From Candidatus Binatia bacterium (GTDB lineage: Bacteria > Desulfobacterota > Binatia > UBA1149 > JAJCZL01): DNA of 44,576 bases. Made by a program: the position numbers and the translations under genes. Under the pieces are notes generated by a model, which saw only the letters and a list, made by a program, of their open reading frames with translations, was not told where the DNA came from and searched no databases. Location of the stretch: positions 1 through 44,576 of the forward strand of contig JANQEO010000447.1 of NCBI GenBank assembly GCA_028278325.1, read 5' to 3'. Below, piece by piece: positions 37,401 to 44,576 of this stretch (position 1 is the first letter of the stretch; each line of letters starts with the position of its first letter).

Positions 37401-37569
37401 GGGTGTCCAGGAAGCCCCCATCCTCCGATGGGGCCTCAGGGGCCGCTGGGGCCTCCTGAGCGGGCGCTACAGGATCAGGAGTAGGGGTTGCCCCCGCACC
37501 TGACATCGGCGTCTGAGCAGCCTCAGGCGGGCTCTGGGGGGTATCGAACTGGTCGAACAGGTTTGCCAT
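34468..37569 (-). CDS. Large internal virion / DNA ejection protein (T7 gp16 counterpart)
   Basis: A 1033-residue protein in the gp16 position. The N-terminal 60 residues are Pro/Ala/Glu-rich, followed by a helical region (GGFLDTLGEIVIGGIRDAAQ), a Gly/Ala hydrophobic patch near 130-160 and long amphipathic helices. LSFWQRAGQHLARWRMNALL and PFFRVFVPFVRTPSMIIKDA are shared with environmental podoviral ejection proteins. T7 gp16 has 1318 residues and an N-terminal transglycosylase domain; I see no such motif. It should form part of the channel built across the envelope on injection. Confidence 0.82.
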   Translation of the reverse strand: MANLFDQFDTPQSPPEAAQTPMSGAGATPTPDPVAPAQEAPAAPEAPSEDGGFLDTLGEIVIGGIRDAAQETFDLTHEAGQFLEENVLSLGTVGGGEVEEENPIQLPEVEEPQNPVAQVARDFVQLGVGMLGAGKILKPTQAVTRAGRAGRFFATGAAADFVVVDPLEARLSNFIDSTGYGNIITDALRADPDDTTWEGRLKNAVEGAGIGAATDVVFSVAKFARGYAKARGQGGKATAEYLEEALPELELSMKDQIQADEQLEMIFGEPLDRAAQRAFNPETIAARVETADTVERVLRTANDEVEELSKTVPFEEIQKRAAKAISDVMDVSPDQAMAFFQGTADDVRGLSTKMVATRAYINDLAGRQAPDLAKQYQANPTPETAEALGRAVGELRDISTAFKASVSEVARALGSQRIDVETIQMATRAIDDPATLAKDIIAAEGNLKAISRLSFWQRAGQHLARWRMNALLSNPATTLTNVLSGEAKLLAAPFERVVGAAFSGNVGEMRSAVDQMQGIMMGFRDSMRMARIALKENGNILDPLQKQSELDTAFGNTSTGKAWAQFFQLPSRFLMAGDELVKQQTYRSIVIARGLQEARAQGLSGRAASQHASDYLDRSIRDGMGLDESGMWMARETTFTDQFHTQWARNLESSLNAVPFFRVFVPFVRTPSMIIKDAWFRTPGLQALSGEFRARWDHADPAIRSMTRGRAAIGLGTMAWATDAALSGNITGAGPTDPAQRALLFEDGWRPHSIRFGDQWVSYRKIEPLATLLGGVADFVDIVTHVEDKDVEEITNALALAFTRNVTSKTYVQGIMDVAEVMSDPDRYLESYAGDFASTLLPFSSGLQPVAQAIGEGDPVMREVNGIMDRIKKKVPGFSQTLPARINFYTGQPIEYPESAVLPSKMNPLPIIKEERDPVFEVLYQIGMNMRPPSRQLRGVELSPQQYQQLNVLHGTNRIGGKTLYQRLDTELGRARAAGRSDDFMLRIAEAWVQRHRDLARNQLVMSDTGLKTQIIQKQEERKLSILQQGATP

Positions 37570-37586
37570 GAGGCTCCTCGCAAGGA

Positions 37587-39404
37587 TTAGTCGCCGATGA
37601 GGGTCTCAGCCACGCTCTCGCCGTTGAAGTACTTCACATTGAACTGGTGGAGAACCGAGGGGTCTCCGGAGTTCGCTCGGAGGAACTCAAGGGCGCCGAG
37701 AGGAACCTGGATGGCGTTCCCGGCGGGGCTGGTGATCAGCGTGCTCTGAGGGGTCGGGCTGGTCTCGACCGTTGGGACCGCCTCAGGGATCGGCTGGGTG
37801 ACTGTAGGGGTGACCGTTGCGGCGCCACCGGTGAGGGAGGCGCTGCCGCTCGCGGCCGTCAGGGAGGTCAGGCCCCGCTGGAGGGCAGCATCCTGGACAG
37901 CGTAGAGCTTGTCGCGTGGCGGAACCCCATCGTGCTGGTCATAGAGGTCCGCGATCTCGTCCTGGAGCCGACGCTTCTCGCGCCGGATCGCCAGGGCCTG
38001 GTGTGGCTGGATGCCGTAGCCGGCGTTCTCCACCTTGGCCGCGCTCTCGAACTGCTCGACGATCTCGTCAACGTCCGACTGGACCGATCGCTCGATCCGG
38101 GTCCGTCCGCTCTCGTTGATCTGGAGCAGCGTCGCGGTCTCCTGGGCGGTGTAGCCTTCCTGTCGGGAGATCTGCTCGATCTCTTCGGGCTCGAACCGGC
38201 CGAGCCGGGCGTCCGAGGTGACCTCGATCAGCCGGCTGGTGTGCTCCGTCCCGCCTCGGACCGGTCGGTCAAGAGCGTTCAGGGTGTCCGTGATGATGTC
38301 CAGCTCATCCGGGTCGTCGCCGCCGTAGTTGAGCGCCAGATCGAGAAGCTCGTCGGGCTGGTCGACGCCGAGGCGCCAGACCTGGAGACGGAGCTGGTCG
38401 AGCTGAGCCTTCCGCTGCTTGGTCGCCACGGCTTCGCTCTGCCGGGCGGCAGCCTCCTCCTGCCGGGCGATCTTGTGGGACACGTTGAGGGCCATCTCGC
38501 GGAACGCAAGGGTACCGCTGAGGGGTCCTGTGCCGGCCTTCACGTGGTCGCCAAGCTCCAGCACGCCGGTATCACCGCTCTCCAGAGCCAGGAACCCGAG
38601 GGTCTCTGTGACGATCCCGTTGATCTCCGAGTGAGAGAAGCCGGAGTTGTAGGCCTCCTCGGTCTTCCGCTCGATGTACCGGGCGATGTAGTCCCGGCGG
38701 ATCTCCATGTCGCTCTTGCCGTCGATCGAGCCTCCCATGGAGACCAGTCTCTCGGCAAACGGCATGATGTCGCTGGTGGTCTGGACCTCGCGGACGGCGG
38801 AGAGGAGCCCATCGTTGAGCGCCTCGACACCCCGCTGCTTGGTCCGGCGGAACCCGTCGGCGATGTGCTGGACGGCCAGGTTCTGCTGGGCCTGCCGGGC
38901 GAGCCCGTCGAACTCCTCCGAGACGACCGTCGAGGCGTACTGGTTCAGCTCGCGGGCCGCGTAGTCCGCGGTCTTGGTCGACAGCCAGGTCTCGAAGGTG
39001 CTCTCGTCGGCGCCCTTAACGGCGGCGTCTCCCTGCCACTGGGCCTGGAGCCAGGCGTTGAAGTGCCGGCCCTTGCTCTGGACCTCGTTGCGGATGACGC
39101 GCTCCCTGAAGAACGGGCTTGCGCCCGCGGGAAGCTCGCCATTCCGAACGGCGTCCGCGTAGGACCCCACGTGGTTGCGGGAGAACTCGTCAGCCCGGGC
39201 GCGCTCGCGCTCCTGGTAGAGGTCGAAGCCAGCGCCGAGGAAGCGCTGGAGCTGTGGGTTGATCTGGGCGAGGCTCTCTGCGAACGCGAAGGCCCCACCG
39301 GTGCCGGTCGACCCGACGAACCGCGGGGCTGCCCGCTGGGGTGTCCCAGGGACCCGGAAGGTAGCCGGGATGTCGAACCTAATGGTCGGCTGGCGGTTGG
39401 ACAT
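37587..39404 (-). CDS. Internal virion protein (T7 gp15 counterpart)
   Basis: A 605-residue helical protein in the gp15 position. The N-terminus has RVPGTPQRAAPRFV and a helix LAQINPQLQRFLGAGFDLYQ; the middle is rich in Ala, Glu, Gln and Arg (HKIARQEEAAARQSEAVATK), and the C-terminus is Thr/Pro-rich. T7 gp15 (747 aa) assembles with gp14 and gp16 into the core and ejection channel. The identification rests on position, size and composition. Confidence 0.8.
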   Translation of the reverse strand: MSNRQPTIRFDIPATFRVPGTPQRAAPRFVGSTGTGGAFAFAESLAQINPQLQRFLGAGFDLYQERERARADEFSRNHVGSYADAVRNGELPAGASPFFRERVIRNEVQSKGRHFNAWLQAQWQGDAAVKGADESTFETWLSTKTADYAARELNQYASTVVSEEFDGLARQAQQNLAVQHIADGFRRTKQRGVEALNDGLLSAVREVQTTSDIMPFAERLVSMGGSIDGKSDMEIRRDYIARYIERKTEEAYNSGFSHSEINGIVTETLGFLALESGDTGVLELGDHVKAGTGPLSGTLAFREMALNVSHKIARQEEAAARQSEAVATKQRKAQLDQLRLQVWRLGVDQPDELLDLALNYGGDDPDELDIITDTLNALDRPVRGGTEHTSRLIEVTSDARLGRFEPEEIEQISRQEGYTAQETATLLQINESGRTRIERSVQSDVDEIVEQFESAAKVENAGYGIQPHQALAIRREKRRLQDEIADLYDQHDGVPPRDKLYAVQDAALQRGLTSLTAASGSASLTGGAATVTPTVTQPIPEAVPTVETSPTPQSTLITSPAGNAIQVPLGALEFLRANSGDPSVLHQFNVKYFNGESVAETLIGD

Positions 39405-40159
39405 TAGCTACTCCCGAGGCCCCCGAAGCCAGGATTGGCGAACGAGGCCTGCGTCTGCTGGAAGGATGGGCCGAAGCTCGGCTGGGTCGTGGTGACCTGG
39501 GCGTTCTGGAACGACTGCAGGGTCGGCAGGAGGAACGACGAGGCGGACGCCAGGCCGGCCGAGAGGGCACCCGTGGCCGCCCCACCAGCCGGTGAGACGT
39601 TCGGTGCGATTGGCTGGTTGACTGTGATCGGAGCCGGGATGAACGGCTGGACGGCCGCCCGGTTCTGCTCAAGCTCGATGTCGAAGCCACGCTGCCGCTG
39701 GAACGAACCGATCTGCTCGGCCTCATACTGGCGCTCCAGGCGAACCCTCTGGGCAGCCTCCTGGGCGCGGATGTCGGCGAGGACGAGTTCAGCCGACTGG
39801 CCTACCTGTCCTCGGGTTGCCTGTGCGGCAGCCATCTGGCCGCGCGCGCGGATGCCCTGCTTCCGCAGCTCGGTGGTGTCCTCGGCGAGGATCTCCCGGA
39901 TCTGCTGGAGGCGTAGGTCTTCGCTCAGGTTCTGGAAGTGGTAGTGCTGGATCGCGCGAGCCTCGTTCTCCTGCCGCTGCCGCTCGTTGTCGTCGACCAG
40001 GTCCTCCTGGTACTGGCGCTGAGCGTTGGCCTGCGTCTCCGCCTGCTGAACCTGGTAGTCGTAGGCGCTCTGCTGTGCAGCGGCCTGCTGGGACCCCTGG
40101 AAGGCAGAGAACGCCATCGAGGCCGCAGTGAGCGCGAGGGGGACCGCGATCTGGGCCAT
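39404..40159 (-). CDS. Internal virion protein (T7 gp14 counterpart)
   Basis: A 251-residue protein. It has a hydrophobic N-terminus (MAQIAVPLALTAASMAFSAF), a long Gln/Ala/Arg/Glu helix typical of gp14 relatives (AQQSAYDYQVQQAETQANAQ), and a Gly/Ser/Phe-rich tail. T7 gp14 (196 aa) enters the outer membrane on injection. Its start and end each overlap the neighbour by one base. Confidence 0.82.
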   Translation of the reverse strand: MAQIAVPLALTAASMAFSAFQGSQQAAAQQSAYDYQVQQAETQANAQRQYQEDLVDDNERQRQENEARAIQHYHFQNLSEDLRLQQIREILAEDTTELRKQGIRARGQMAAAQATRGQVGQSAELVLADIRAQEAAQRVRLERQYEAEQIGSFQRQRGFDIELEQNRAAVQPFIPAPITVNQPIAPNVSPAGGAATGALSAGLASASSFLLPTLQSFQNAQVTTTQPSFGPSFQQTQASFANPGFGGLGSS

Positions 40160-40605
40160 TAGGTACTCCGTGCGTATGTCGTGTAGGCGAGCCCGTCACC
40201 AAGCTCGAAACTCTCGACAGGCTTGAACCCCAGCCACTCCGCCAGGCGGATATCCTCGGGGTTGCGGCTGTCGATGTACATGTGGAGGCCACCTCTCATG
40301 GTGACCAGGGAGTGGATCACCTGGCGCCCCAGCTTCACCATCGCCCTCCAGTGCTCGTAGAGGGCCGGCGTCGCGGCGAACCAGAGGTACCCGATGTCCC
40401 ACCACCCGAAGAGCCCCAGGACCTCCATGTCCCCGTTGTCCTCGACCGCCACAAGGGCGCGGATCTGGGAGAACTGGAGGGCCTGCGTCAGGGCTTCGCG
40501 AGGGTTGATCCCGAGGCGATCGTAGACAGCCTGAGCCTTTGGGTCCAGACGGTCAGCAACGTAGTCCAGGTCTTCCGGCGTGACGCCGTCTACGATGATC
40601 CTCAT
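40159..40605 (-). CDS. Acetyltransferase-like protein (T7 gp13 counterpart)
   Basis: I start this at ATG 40605, after the tail tubular gene; the longer upstream frame is spurious. The 148 residues have a GNAT-like outline: ALVAVEDNGDMEVLGLFGWW, IHSLVTMRGGLHMYIDSRNP, EDIRLAEWLGFKPVESFELG. T7 gp13 (138 aa) sits in the same place and is also GNAT-like; it is needed for proper virion assembly. Whether this one is an active enzyme is unclear. Confidence 0.78.
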   Translation of the reverse strand: MRIIVDGVTPEDLDYVADRLDPKAQAVYDRLGINPREALTQALQFSQIRALVAVEDNGDMEVLGLFGWWDIGYLWFAATPALYEHWRAMVKLGRQVIHSLVTMRGGLHMYIDSRNPEDIRLAEWLGFKPVESFELGDGLAYTTYARST

Positions 40606-40609
40606 GGGA

Positions 40610-43066
40610 TTAGAACCTCGCGCTTCGGATGTAGAAGGTTGCCTCGTACTCGGCGTTGGTCCAAGACGAGGGGTAGGGGGTGTCGTTCTTGAGGCGGATG
40701 GTGAACTCGTCGTTCTTGGCTCGGACGAACCCGCTGATCTTCCCTGTCCGTAGCTGCCCGGTCGCCCCGTAGGTCGACGTGAGGGGGCTGTTGTAGGTGT
40801 AGCTGCGGGTGGCCCGATCGAACGGCGTGATCTGCATCGTGGTGTGGGCGGTGTTCCCGTAGTTGACCACCCACCGGAGGATCTGAAGGCGACCCTCGGT
40901 GACAGCCACGCGTTCACCCGAAGACGTGCTCTCGCGCACCACGGGCTTCGAGAACTCGAACTTCGTCTCGTAGCGCATCCCGAACCGCCAGGCATCGCTG
41001 TTCCCGACCGTCAGGTTGCCTGGAGCCGTGAACGTGTTCGCCCCGGTCCGCGTCAGCGTGGTGGGCTCGCCGGCAGGCTTGTTGACCTCGTCGTTGTCGA
41101 AGACGCGGATGAGCGCCGGGAGGCGGCCGTCACTGTCGCAGTCGTAGGGAACCGTGATGGTGGTCGTGTCGGGACCCGCGTTGTAGCTGGTGGTGAACCC
41201 CGTGATCGACCCGGCGTCCGCCAGGCTGAGCCAGCGGTCGAGGTAGATCTGGAAGTCACTGTTGGTGTCGTGGGTCTGCGCGGGCGAGAGTTCGATCCGC
41301 TCCAGCTCCAGGTCGCCGTCGGCCGCGATGATGAAGACGTAGAGGAAGTCGCCCTGGATCGCCACCTCGGCCACCTGGTGGTTCGCCGGAAAGTCCCAGT
41401 AGGACCACGAGGACAGGAGCTTGGTGTTCGCCACACTCGTTCCGCCGTCGGCGCCCCAGAAGAACCGGTAGAGATAGATGCGGCTCGGGAGGTCGTCGGT
41501 CACGACGAACATCGCGTCGTTCACCAGATCGACCGCCATGGACCGGATCGTCCCGTCGATCAGCTCGGGGACGTGGGCCGTCACGTCGTCGGCGTCGTGA
41601 ACATCCTCGGTCTGGATGTAGTACTCTCGGACCTGGGACACCGTCCCCGACCGGGCTCCGAAGAGGATGGTCTTACCGGTCGCGATGGGCTTCCCCGCGT
41701 CAGACCTGAAGGCGGTCCTCTTGTTCACCGAGGCGGTGCTCGGGGAGAGGATGTCGCCGAAGCTCATCTCGTACTGTCCGTTGTCGGAGAAGCAGATCAC
41801 CCGGCCGCCGAAGGGGATGGCGTTCCGAAGGATCGCGACCTCCGCGTCCGACACAGCGATGTCGATCGGGTCCGCGTCCGAGAGGGCCAGAGCGGTCTCC
41901 CGGAAGAAGTTGAAGAAGTCCCCGGCCCGGCTCATGATGACGTTCTCGTCCGACAGGAACCCAAGACGGTTCTTGTAGAAGAACACGTTGTTGATCGTCC
42001 GGCCGACGAAGGTGGGGAACGGGTTGCTGGTGTCGTCTCCTACCAGTCGGTCGATCCACGGGGCCTCCTCGAAGGAGAAGGTGCCACCGCTCTCGACCAG
42101 CACGTGCGGCATGGTGTCCGGATCGAGCTGGGTCTCAATCGCGAAGCCGATCGTCTCGGTCCACGACACGTCCCCGATCCAGGTTCCGCCGAGGGTCTGG
42201 CTCTTGACGTAGTAGTTGTCGAAAGCCGTCCCGGTGTCCCCGATGACCTCCACGACGAAGTTGTTGGTGGCCTTCTGGGGGAGCTGAGAGAACGACTGAA
42301 CGGTGCCGTTGCAGGCCCGCAGGCCGGCGCCGCCGAGACCATCGGAGGTCCGGACGTTGACGGCGTTCATGCTGTTCTGGATGCGGAGGACGCCACTGGC
42401 CGCTCCCGAGAAGGTCCAGTCCCCCATCTCGCCGGGGCTGCTTTCGAAGTCGGTCTGAAGCTCGTTCAGGATGTCCTGGGTATCGATGTCCCGGATGTCC
42501 GTCGCGGTGTCGCCATCGGGAGTCTTGTAGGTCGCCGTGTAGGTGTTGGTCCCGTCGTTGATGACGACCGTGTAGTCCTGCCCGTAGGCGCCCTGGAGGC
42601 ATTCCACGAAGGCATCGTTGGCGCGGGCGGCCGACAGGGTAGAGCCCTTGGCGACCGTCTTCTTCTTGTTCACGATGAAGGTGTAGTCTGCGATCGTGAT
42701 CGCCCGGAAGGTATCCTTGGGCGCGTCCGCGGCGTCGATGTTGAGGTAGGCTGTGCCGTCGGGGGTGTTGACGGTCTGTGACGCCCCGGTGTCCAGGTTG
42801 AAGACCGAGATCGCGTTGTCCTCGATGACGATCCCGTAGTGGACCCCGGTGACCCCATCGCGGTAGGTGTGAATGAAGGCATCGGTCTCGACGTTGGAGA
42901 CGAGGTTCCCGATCCACTTCGACGGCTGCCGCCGGTCCACGCCTCGCAGGGGGTTCGGCCACGCGTTGACCATGTCCTCGCACTGCGTCGGCAGGCGGAC
43001 GTTGATCGGCTGCTGGGAGATCCCCTGGATCAGCGAGGGCAGCGCCGCGGACACGAGGTTGGACAT
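40610..43066 (-). CDS. Tail tubular protein B / nozzle (T7 gp12 type)
   Basis: This 818-residue protein forms the tail nozzle. The N-terminus LVSAALPSLIQGISQQPINV then RLPTQCEDMVNAWPNPLRGV is almost diagnostic of gp12 relatives. FVGRTINNVFFYKNRLGFLS and NVIMSRAGDFFNFFRETALA are family motifs as well. T7 gp12 has 794 residues. It follows the gp11-type gene as in T7. Confidence 0.95.
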   Translation of the reverse strand: MSNLVSAALPSLIQGISQQPINVRLPTQCEDMVNAWPNPLRGVDRRQPSKWIGNLVSNVETDAFIHTYRDGVTGVHYGIVIEDNAISVFNLDTGASQTVNTPDGTAYLNIDAADAPKDTFRAITIADYTFIVNKKKTVAKGSTLSAARANDAFVECLQGAYGQDYTVVINDGTNTYTATYKTPDGDTATDIRDIDTQDILNELQTDFESSPGEMGDWTFSGAASGVLRIQNSMNAVNVRTSDGLGGAGLRACNGTVQSFSQLPQKATNNFVVEVIGDTGTAFDNYYVKSQTLGGTWIGDVSWTETIGFAIETQLDPDTMPHVLVESGGTFSFEEAPWIDRLVGDDTSNPFPTFVGRTINNVFFYKNRLGFLSDENVIMSRAGDFFNFFRETALALSDADPIDIAVSDAEVAILRNAIPFGGRVICFSDNGQYEMSFGDILSPSTASVNKRTAFRSDAGKPIATGKTILFGARSGTVSQVREYYIQTEDVHDADDVTAHVPELIDGTIRSMAVDLVNDAMFVVTDDLPSRIYLYRFFWGADGGTSVANTKLLSSWSYWDFPANHQVAEVAIQGDFLYVFIIAADGDLELERIELSPAQTHDTNSDFQIYLDRWLSLADAGSITGFTTSYNAGPDTTTITVPYDCDSDGRLPALIRVFDNDEVNKPAGEPTTLTRTGANTFTAPGNLTVGNSDAWRFGMRYETKFEFSKPVVRESTSSGERVAVTEGRLQILRWVVNYGNTAHTTMQITPFDRATRSYTYNSPLTSTYGATGQLRTGKISGFVRAKNDEFTIRLKNDTPYPSSWTNAEYEATFYIRSARF

Positions 43067-43084
43067 GCGTGGCTCCCTTGAGGG

Positions 43085-43684
43085 TTAGCGGTAGACGCCC
43101 GCGTAGCGGTCGATGATCTGGAGGCTATCCTGGTCCATCAGCATGTTGCGCTGACCGGTCTCGGCGGACGCCTCTCGCATCCAACGCTCAGCCTCGCGCT
43201 CATCCTCCAAGGAGAACCCGATGAAGTCGGTCTGGCCGATCATCCGCTGGATGAACTTCCGGGCGGCCCTGAGGAAGGCGTAGTGGCGAGCGTGGGCGGG
43301 TAGGTCGGTGAAGACGTAGTGGAACGTCTGGTTGGCGAAGACGTTGTCGGTGAAGGTGAAGAGGTTGTCGGTCTGGTTGTAGAGCTTACGCTCGCGCTCA
43401 ACGATGATCAGACCACCATTCCAGTACCAGGGGCACTCAATGTGGATCACGTTGGTCGCCAGGACGATCTCGGAGTTGCTGTCGGGGGACAGCTCTGCCT
43501 TGATCACCTTGTTCCAGTTCCAGCCTCGAAGCTGGATCTCCAGGACGGTCTTCGCGAGTAGCTTCTGAGCCAGATCCACCTCAACGATCGAGGTGTCGAT
43601 CGAAGTGACCTGAGACGCCTGGATTGCGTCCAGCATCTCGTTGATCGCTTCCAGCTCAGTTGTGAGGTCGCCGGTTGCGGCCAT
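43085..43684 (-). CDS. Tail tubular protein A / adaptor (T7 gp11 type)
   Basis: A 199-residue ring protein that links portal and nozzle. LEAINEMLDAIQASQVTSID, LAQKLLAKTVLEIQLRGWNW and HYAFLRAARKFIQRMIGQ are typical of gp11 (196 aa in T7). A hairpin lies in the 114-bp spacer upstream. Confidence 0.94.
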   Translation of the reverse strand: MAATGDLTTELEAINEMLDAIQASQVTSIDTSIVEVDLAQKLLAKTVLEIQLRGWNWNKVIKAELSPDSNSEIVLATNVIHIECPWYWNGGLIIVERERKLYNQTDNLFTFTDNVFANQTFHYVFTDLPAHARHYAFLRAARKFIQRMIGQTDFIGFSLEDEREAERWMREASAETGQRNMLMDQDSLQIIDRYAGVYR

Positions 43685-43726
43685 GGTCGATCCCTGAGGT
43701 GGATGTGGGTAGGATAGGGAGGAGAA

Positions 43727-43746
43727 CCGAGGGCCGGAGCCCCCGG
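43727..43746 (-). terminator. Hairpin upstream of the tail tubular A gene
   Basis: CCGGGGGC-TCCG-GCCCTCGG minus the shared base forms an 8-bp stem with one G-T pair and a 4-base loop, followed by a pyrimidine-rich stretch (TTCTCCTCCCTATCC). It is the most terminator-like structure of the late region and would lower readthrough from capsid into tail genes. Confidence 0.5.
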
Positions 43747-43756
43747 TATCCAGCGT

Positions 43757-43783
43757 TCAGCCGTAGCTGGCTGGGCGGAACAT
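43757..43783 (-). CDS. Possible 8-codon peptide with strong ribosome binding site
   Basis: AGGGAGGTG immediately precedes an ATG opening the frame MFRPASYG-stop, between the 69-residue gene and the hairpin at 43727-43746. A strong site on such a short frame suggests a leader peptide, or the remnant 5' end of a larger gene. It may be chance. Confidence 0.3.
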   Translation of the reverse strand: MFRPASYG

Positions 43784-43798
43784 CACCTCCCTTCAGGC

Positions 43799-44008
43799 TT
43801 AGATGACGGCCTTGACGACCGAGACGACCTGCGAAGCCTCAGGCGGAACTTCCAGTTCCAGCTTGATGCCCATCTTGCGGGCGAGCTTGTTGACCAGCGC
43901 CATGGCTTCCATCGCGGTGATCTTGCCGTCCTTGTTGGCCATCTCGAACCAGGTCATGATCTCCTTGGCCACGGCGATCCCCGTGGTGACGTAGGTGAAC
44001 CACTTCAT
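43799..44008 (-). CDS. Small protein after the capsid gene, EF-hand-like segment (69 aa)
   Basis: The N-terminus is amphipathic or membrane-associated (MKWFTYVTTGIAVAKEIMTW), followed by NKDGKITAMEAMALVNKLAR, which resembles a calcium-binding EF-hand loop and helix. AAGGAAA precedes the ATG. Lying alone between the capsid and tail genes, it may be a structural or lysis accessory protein. No family is recognised. Confidence 0.68.
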   Translation of the reverse strand: MKWFTYVTTGIAVAKEIMTWFEMANKDGKITAMEAMALVNKLARKMGIKLELEVPPEASQVVSVVKAVI

Positions 44009-44040
44009 GGTCGTTTCCTTGAGGGAGAGTTGATGGGAAG

Positions 44041-44101
44041 GCAGGGGGAAGAGTCGCCGGCTTGAAGCCTATTGCCCCTGCGTTGCTCCGACGAAGCGGA
44101 G
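44041..44101 (-). terminator. Clustered hairpins downstream of the capsid gene
   Basis: Nested inverted repeats: GCAGGGG/CCCCTGC (44041-44081) enclosing GGCTT-AAGCC, and CTCCG/CGGAG (44086-44101). With the UUCG hairpin at 44159-44181 they make a structured 140-base trailer. T7 has its main late terminator just after its capsid gene. Confidence 0.5.
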
Positions 44102-44158
44102 GCGACCAAGCCCGATCACCAGGACCCTTCCGGACGGGCTACCCTGGGAGAGCGGGGA

Positions 44159-44181
44159 CCTCTGGGCCGAAGCCCATGAGG
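44159..44181 (-). terminator. UUCG-capped hairpin right after the capsid stop codon
   Basis: CCTC(A)TGGGC-TTCG-GCCCA(G)AGG gives nine pairs interrupted by one unpaired site and capped with a very stable UUCG tetraloop. It begins 5 bases after the stop. A partial terminator or an mRNA-protecting structure for the abundant capsid message are both plausible. Confidence 0.55.
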
Positions 44182-44186
44182 GGGGA

Positions 44187-44576
44187 TTACGCGGTCTGCA
44201 GCTCGACGGCCGCCTCAGGCCGCAGGATGCCGTGACCCATCGCGTACTTGGCGATCAGGACCCAGCTCTGGACCATCCGCTCCCAGCCCGCGTCGGTGGT
44301 GACACCCATCCGTCGCAGGGTCCCGACGGCGCTCCGGTGGATCACCAGGGCCGCGGTGTTGGTCGCGTTGAAGGCGTAGTCGGTGTTCCGCTCACCGCTG
44401 ATGGCAGCAACGTTGGTCCCAGCAGGGAAGTTGTTGGTCTTCACGAGCTGGACGTTGGTGATCCGCGGCAGGGTACCCTCGGACAGGCTACCGGCTCCAC
44501 CCCAGTCACGGTTCAGGAGCTTGGTGGTCTGCTGGAGGAGGTAGAACTGCGCGGGCTTGACGAACGCGTACCGGTC
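44187..44576 (-). CDS. Major capsid protein, C-terminal part (split by contig join)
   Basis: This is the C-terminal part of the capsid gene. Bases 44477-44187 give 96 codons and a stop, and 44478-44576 duplicate the first 99 bases of the window. The joined protein has 318 residues. The tail contains NNFPAGTNVAAISGERNTDY and then WVLIAKYAMGHGILRPEAAV, the usual end of T7-like capsid proteins. A UUCG-capped hairpin begins 5 bases after the stop codon. Confidence 0.93.
   Translation of the reverse strand, partial: DRYAFVKPAQFYLLQQTTKLLNRDWGGAGSLSEGTLPRITNVQLVKTNNFPAGTNVAAISGERNTDYAFNATNTAALVIHRSAVGTLRRMGVTTDAGWERMVQSWVLIAKYAMGHGILRPEAAVELQTA
44478..44576. repeat. Terminal 99-bp direct repeat, right copy
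   Basis: Right-hand copy of the 99-bp overlap that circularises the contig (see 1-99). Removing one copy leaves about 44,477 unique bp. Confidence 0.93.

Noticed and set aside
44009..44186. Frameshifted extension of the capsid protein, as in T7 gp10B
   Set aside because: The alternative frames after the capsid stop close quickly, and no slippery sequence is evident near the stop.

Overview
This window is one complete T7-like podovirus genome (Autographivirales type) of high GC content. The last 99 bases (44478-44576) repeat bases 1-99 exactly, so the sequence is a closed circle of about 44,477 unique bp, cut by the assembler inside the major capsid gene. Every credible protein and tRNA gene reads on the minus strand. 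The host cannot be read from the sequence. A lipobox protein, a Sec-type secreted protein and strong Shine-Dalgarno sites suggest a GC-rich Gram-negative bacterium. I see no integrase, repressor or CRISPR array, so the phage looks lytic.

In transcription order (descending coordinates, crossing the contig join): (1) 31258-30499 is a non-coding region with the hallmarks of the physical ends and early promoters. (2) 30498-24222 holds early genes: small unknown proteins, a GP88-family protein, a run of membrane or exported proteins, and last the single-subunit RNA polymerase. (3) 24146-8340 holds DNA metabolism genes: ssDNA-binding protein, endonuclease I, GH24 lysozyme, primase-helicase, MazG-like hydrolase, class II ribonucleotide reductase, DNA polymerase, GIY-YIG nuclease, 5'-3' exonuclease and dNMP kinase. 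(4) 14906-12665, between the reductase and the polymerase, is a 2.2-kb array of 25 tRNA genes covering all 20 amino acids, with a 45-codon gene embedded in it. (5) From 8279 down through the join to 31259 lie the virion genes: portal, scaffold, two fibre-type genes, capsid, tail tubular proteins, internal core proteins, holin candidate, terminase and a final beta-rich protein.

A 23-bp element identical at 8317-8339 and 24168-24190, with a 19-bp match at 30598-30616, lies ahead of the three main gene blocks and is the best candidate promoter for the phage RNA polymerase. A divergent copy in the opposite orientation lies at 31023-31041.

The points that most deserve attention are the full 20-isotype tRNA set in a 44-kb phage, the irregular tRNA structures in that array (C33, G55, short variable arms, a contracted D arm), the fibre genes placed between scaffold and capsid instead of after the last core protein, the inferred promoter system, and an early cluster of envelope-directed proteins.
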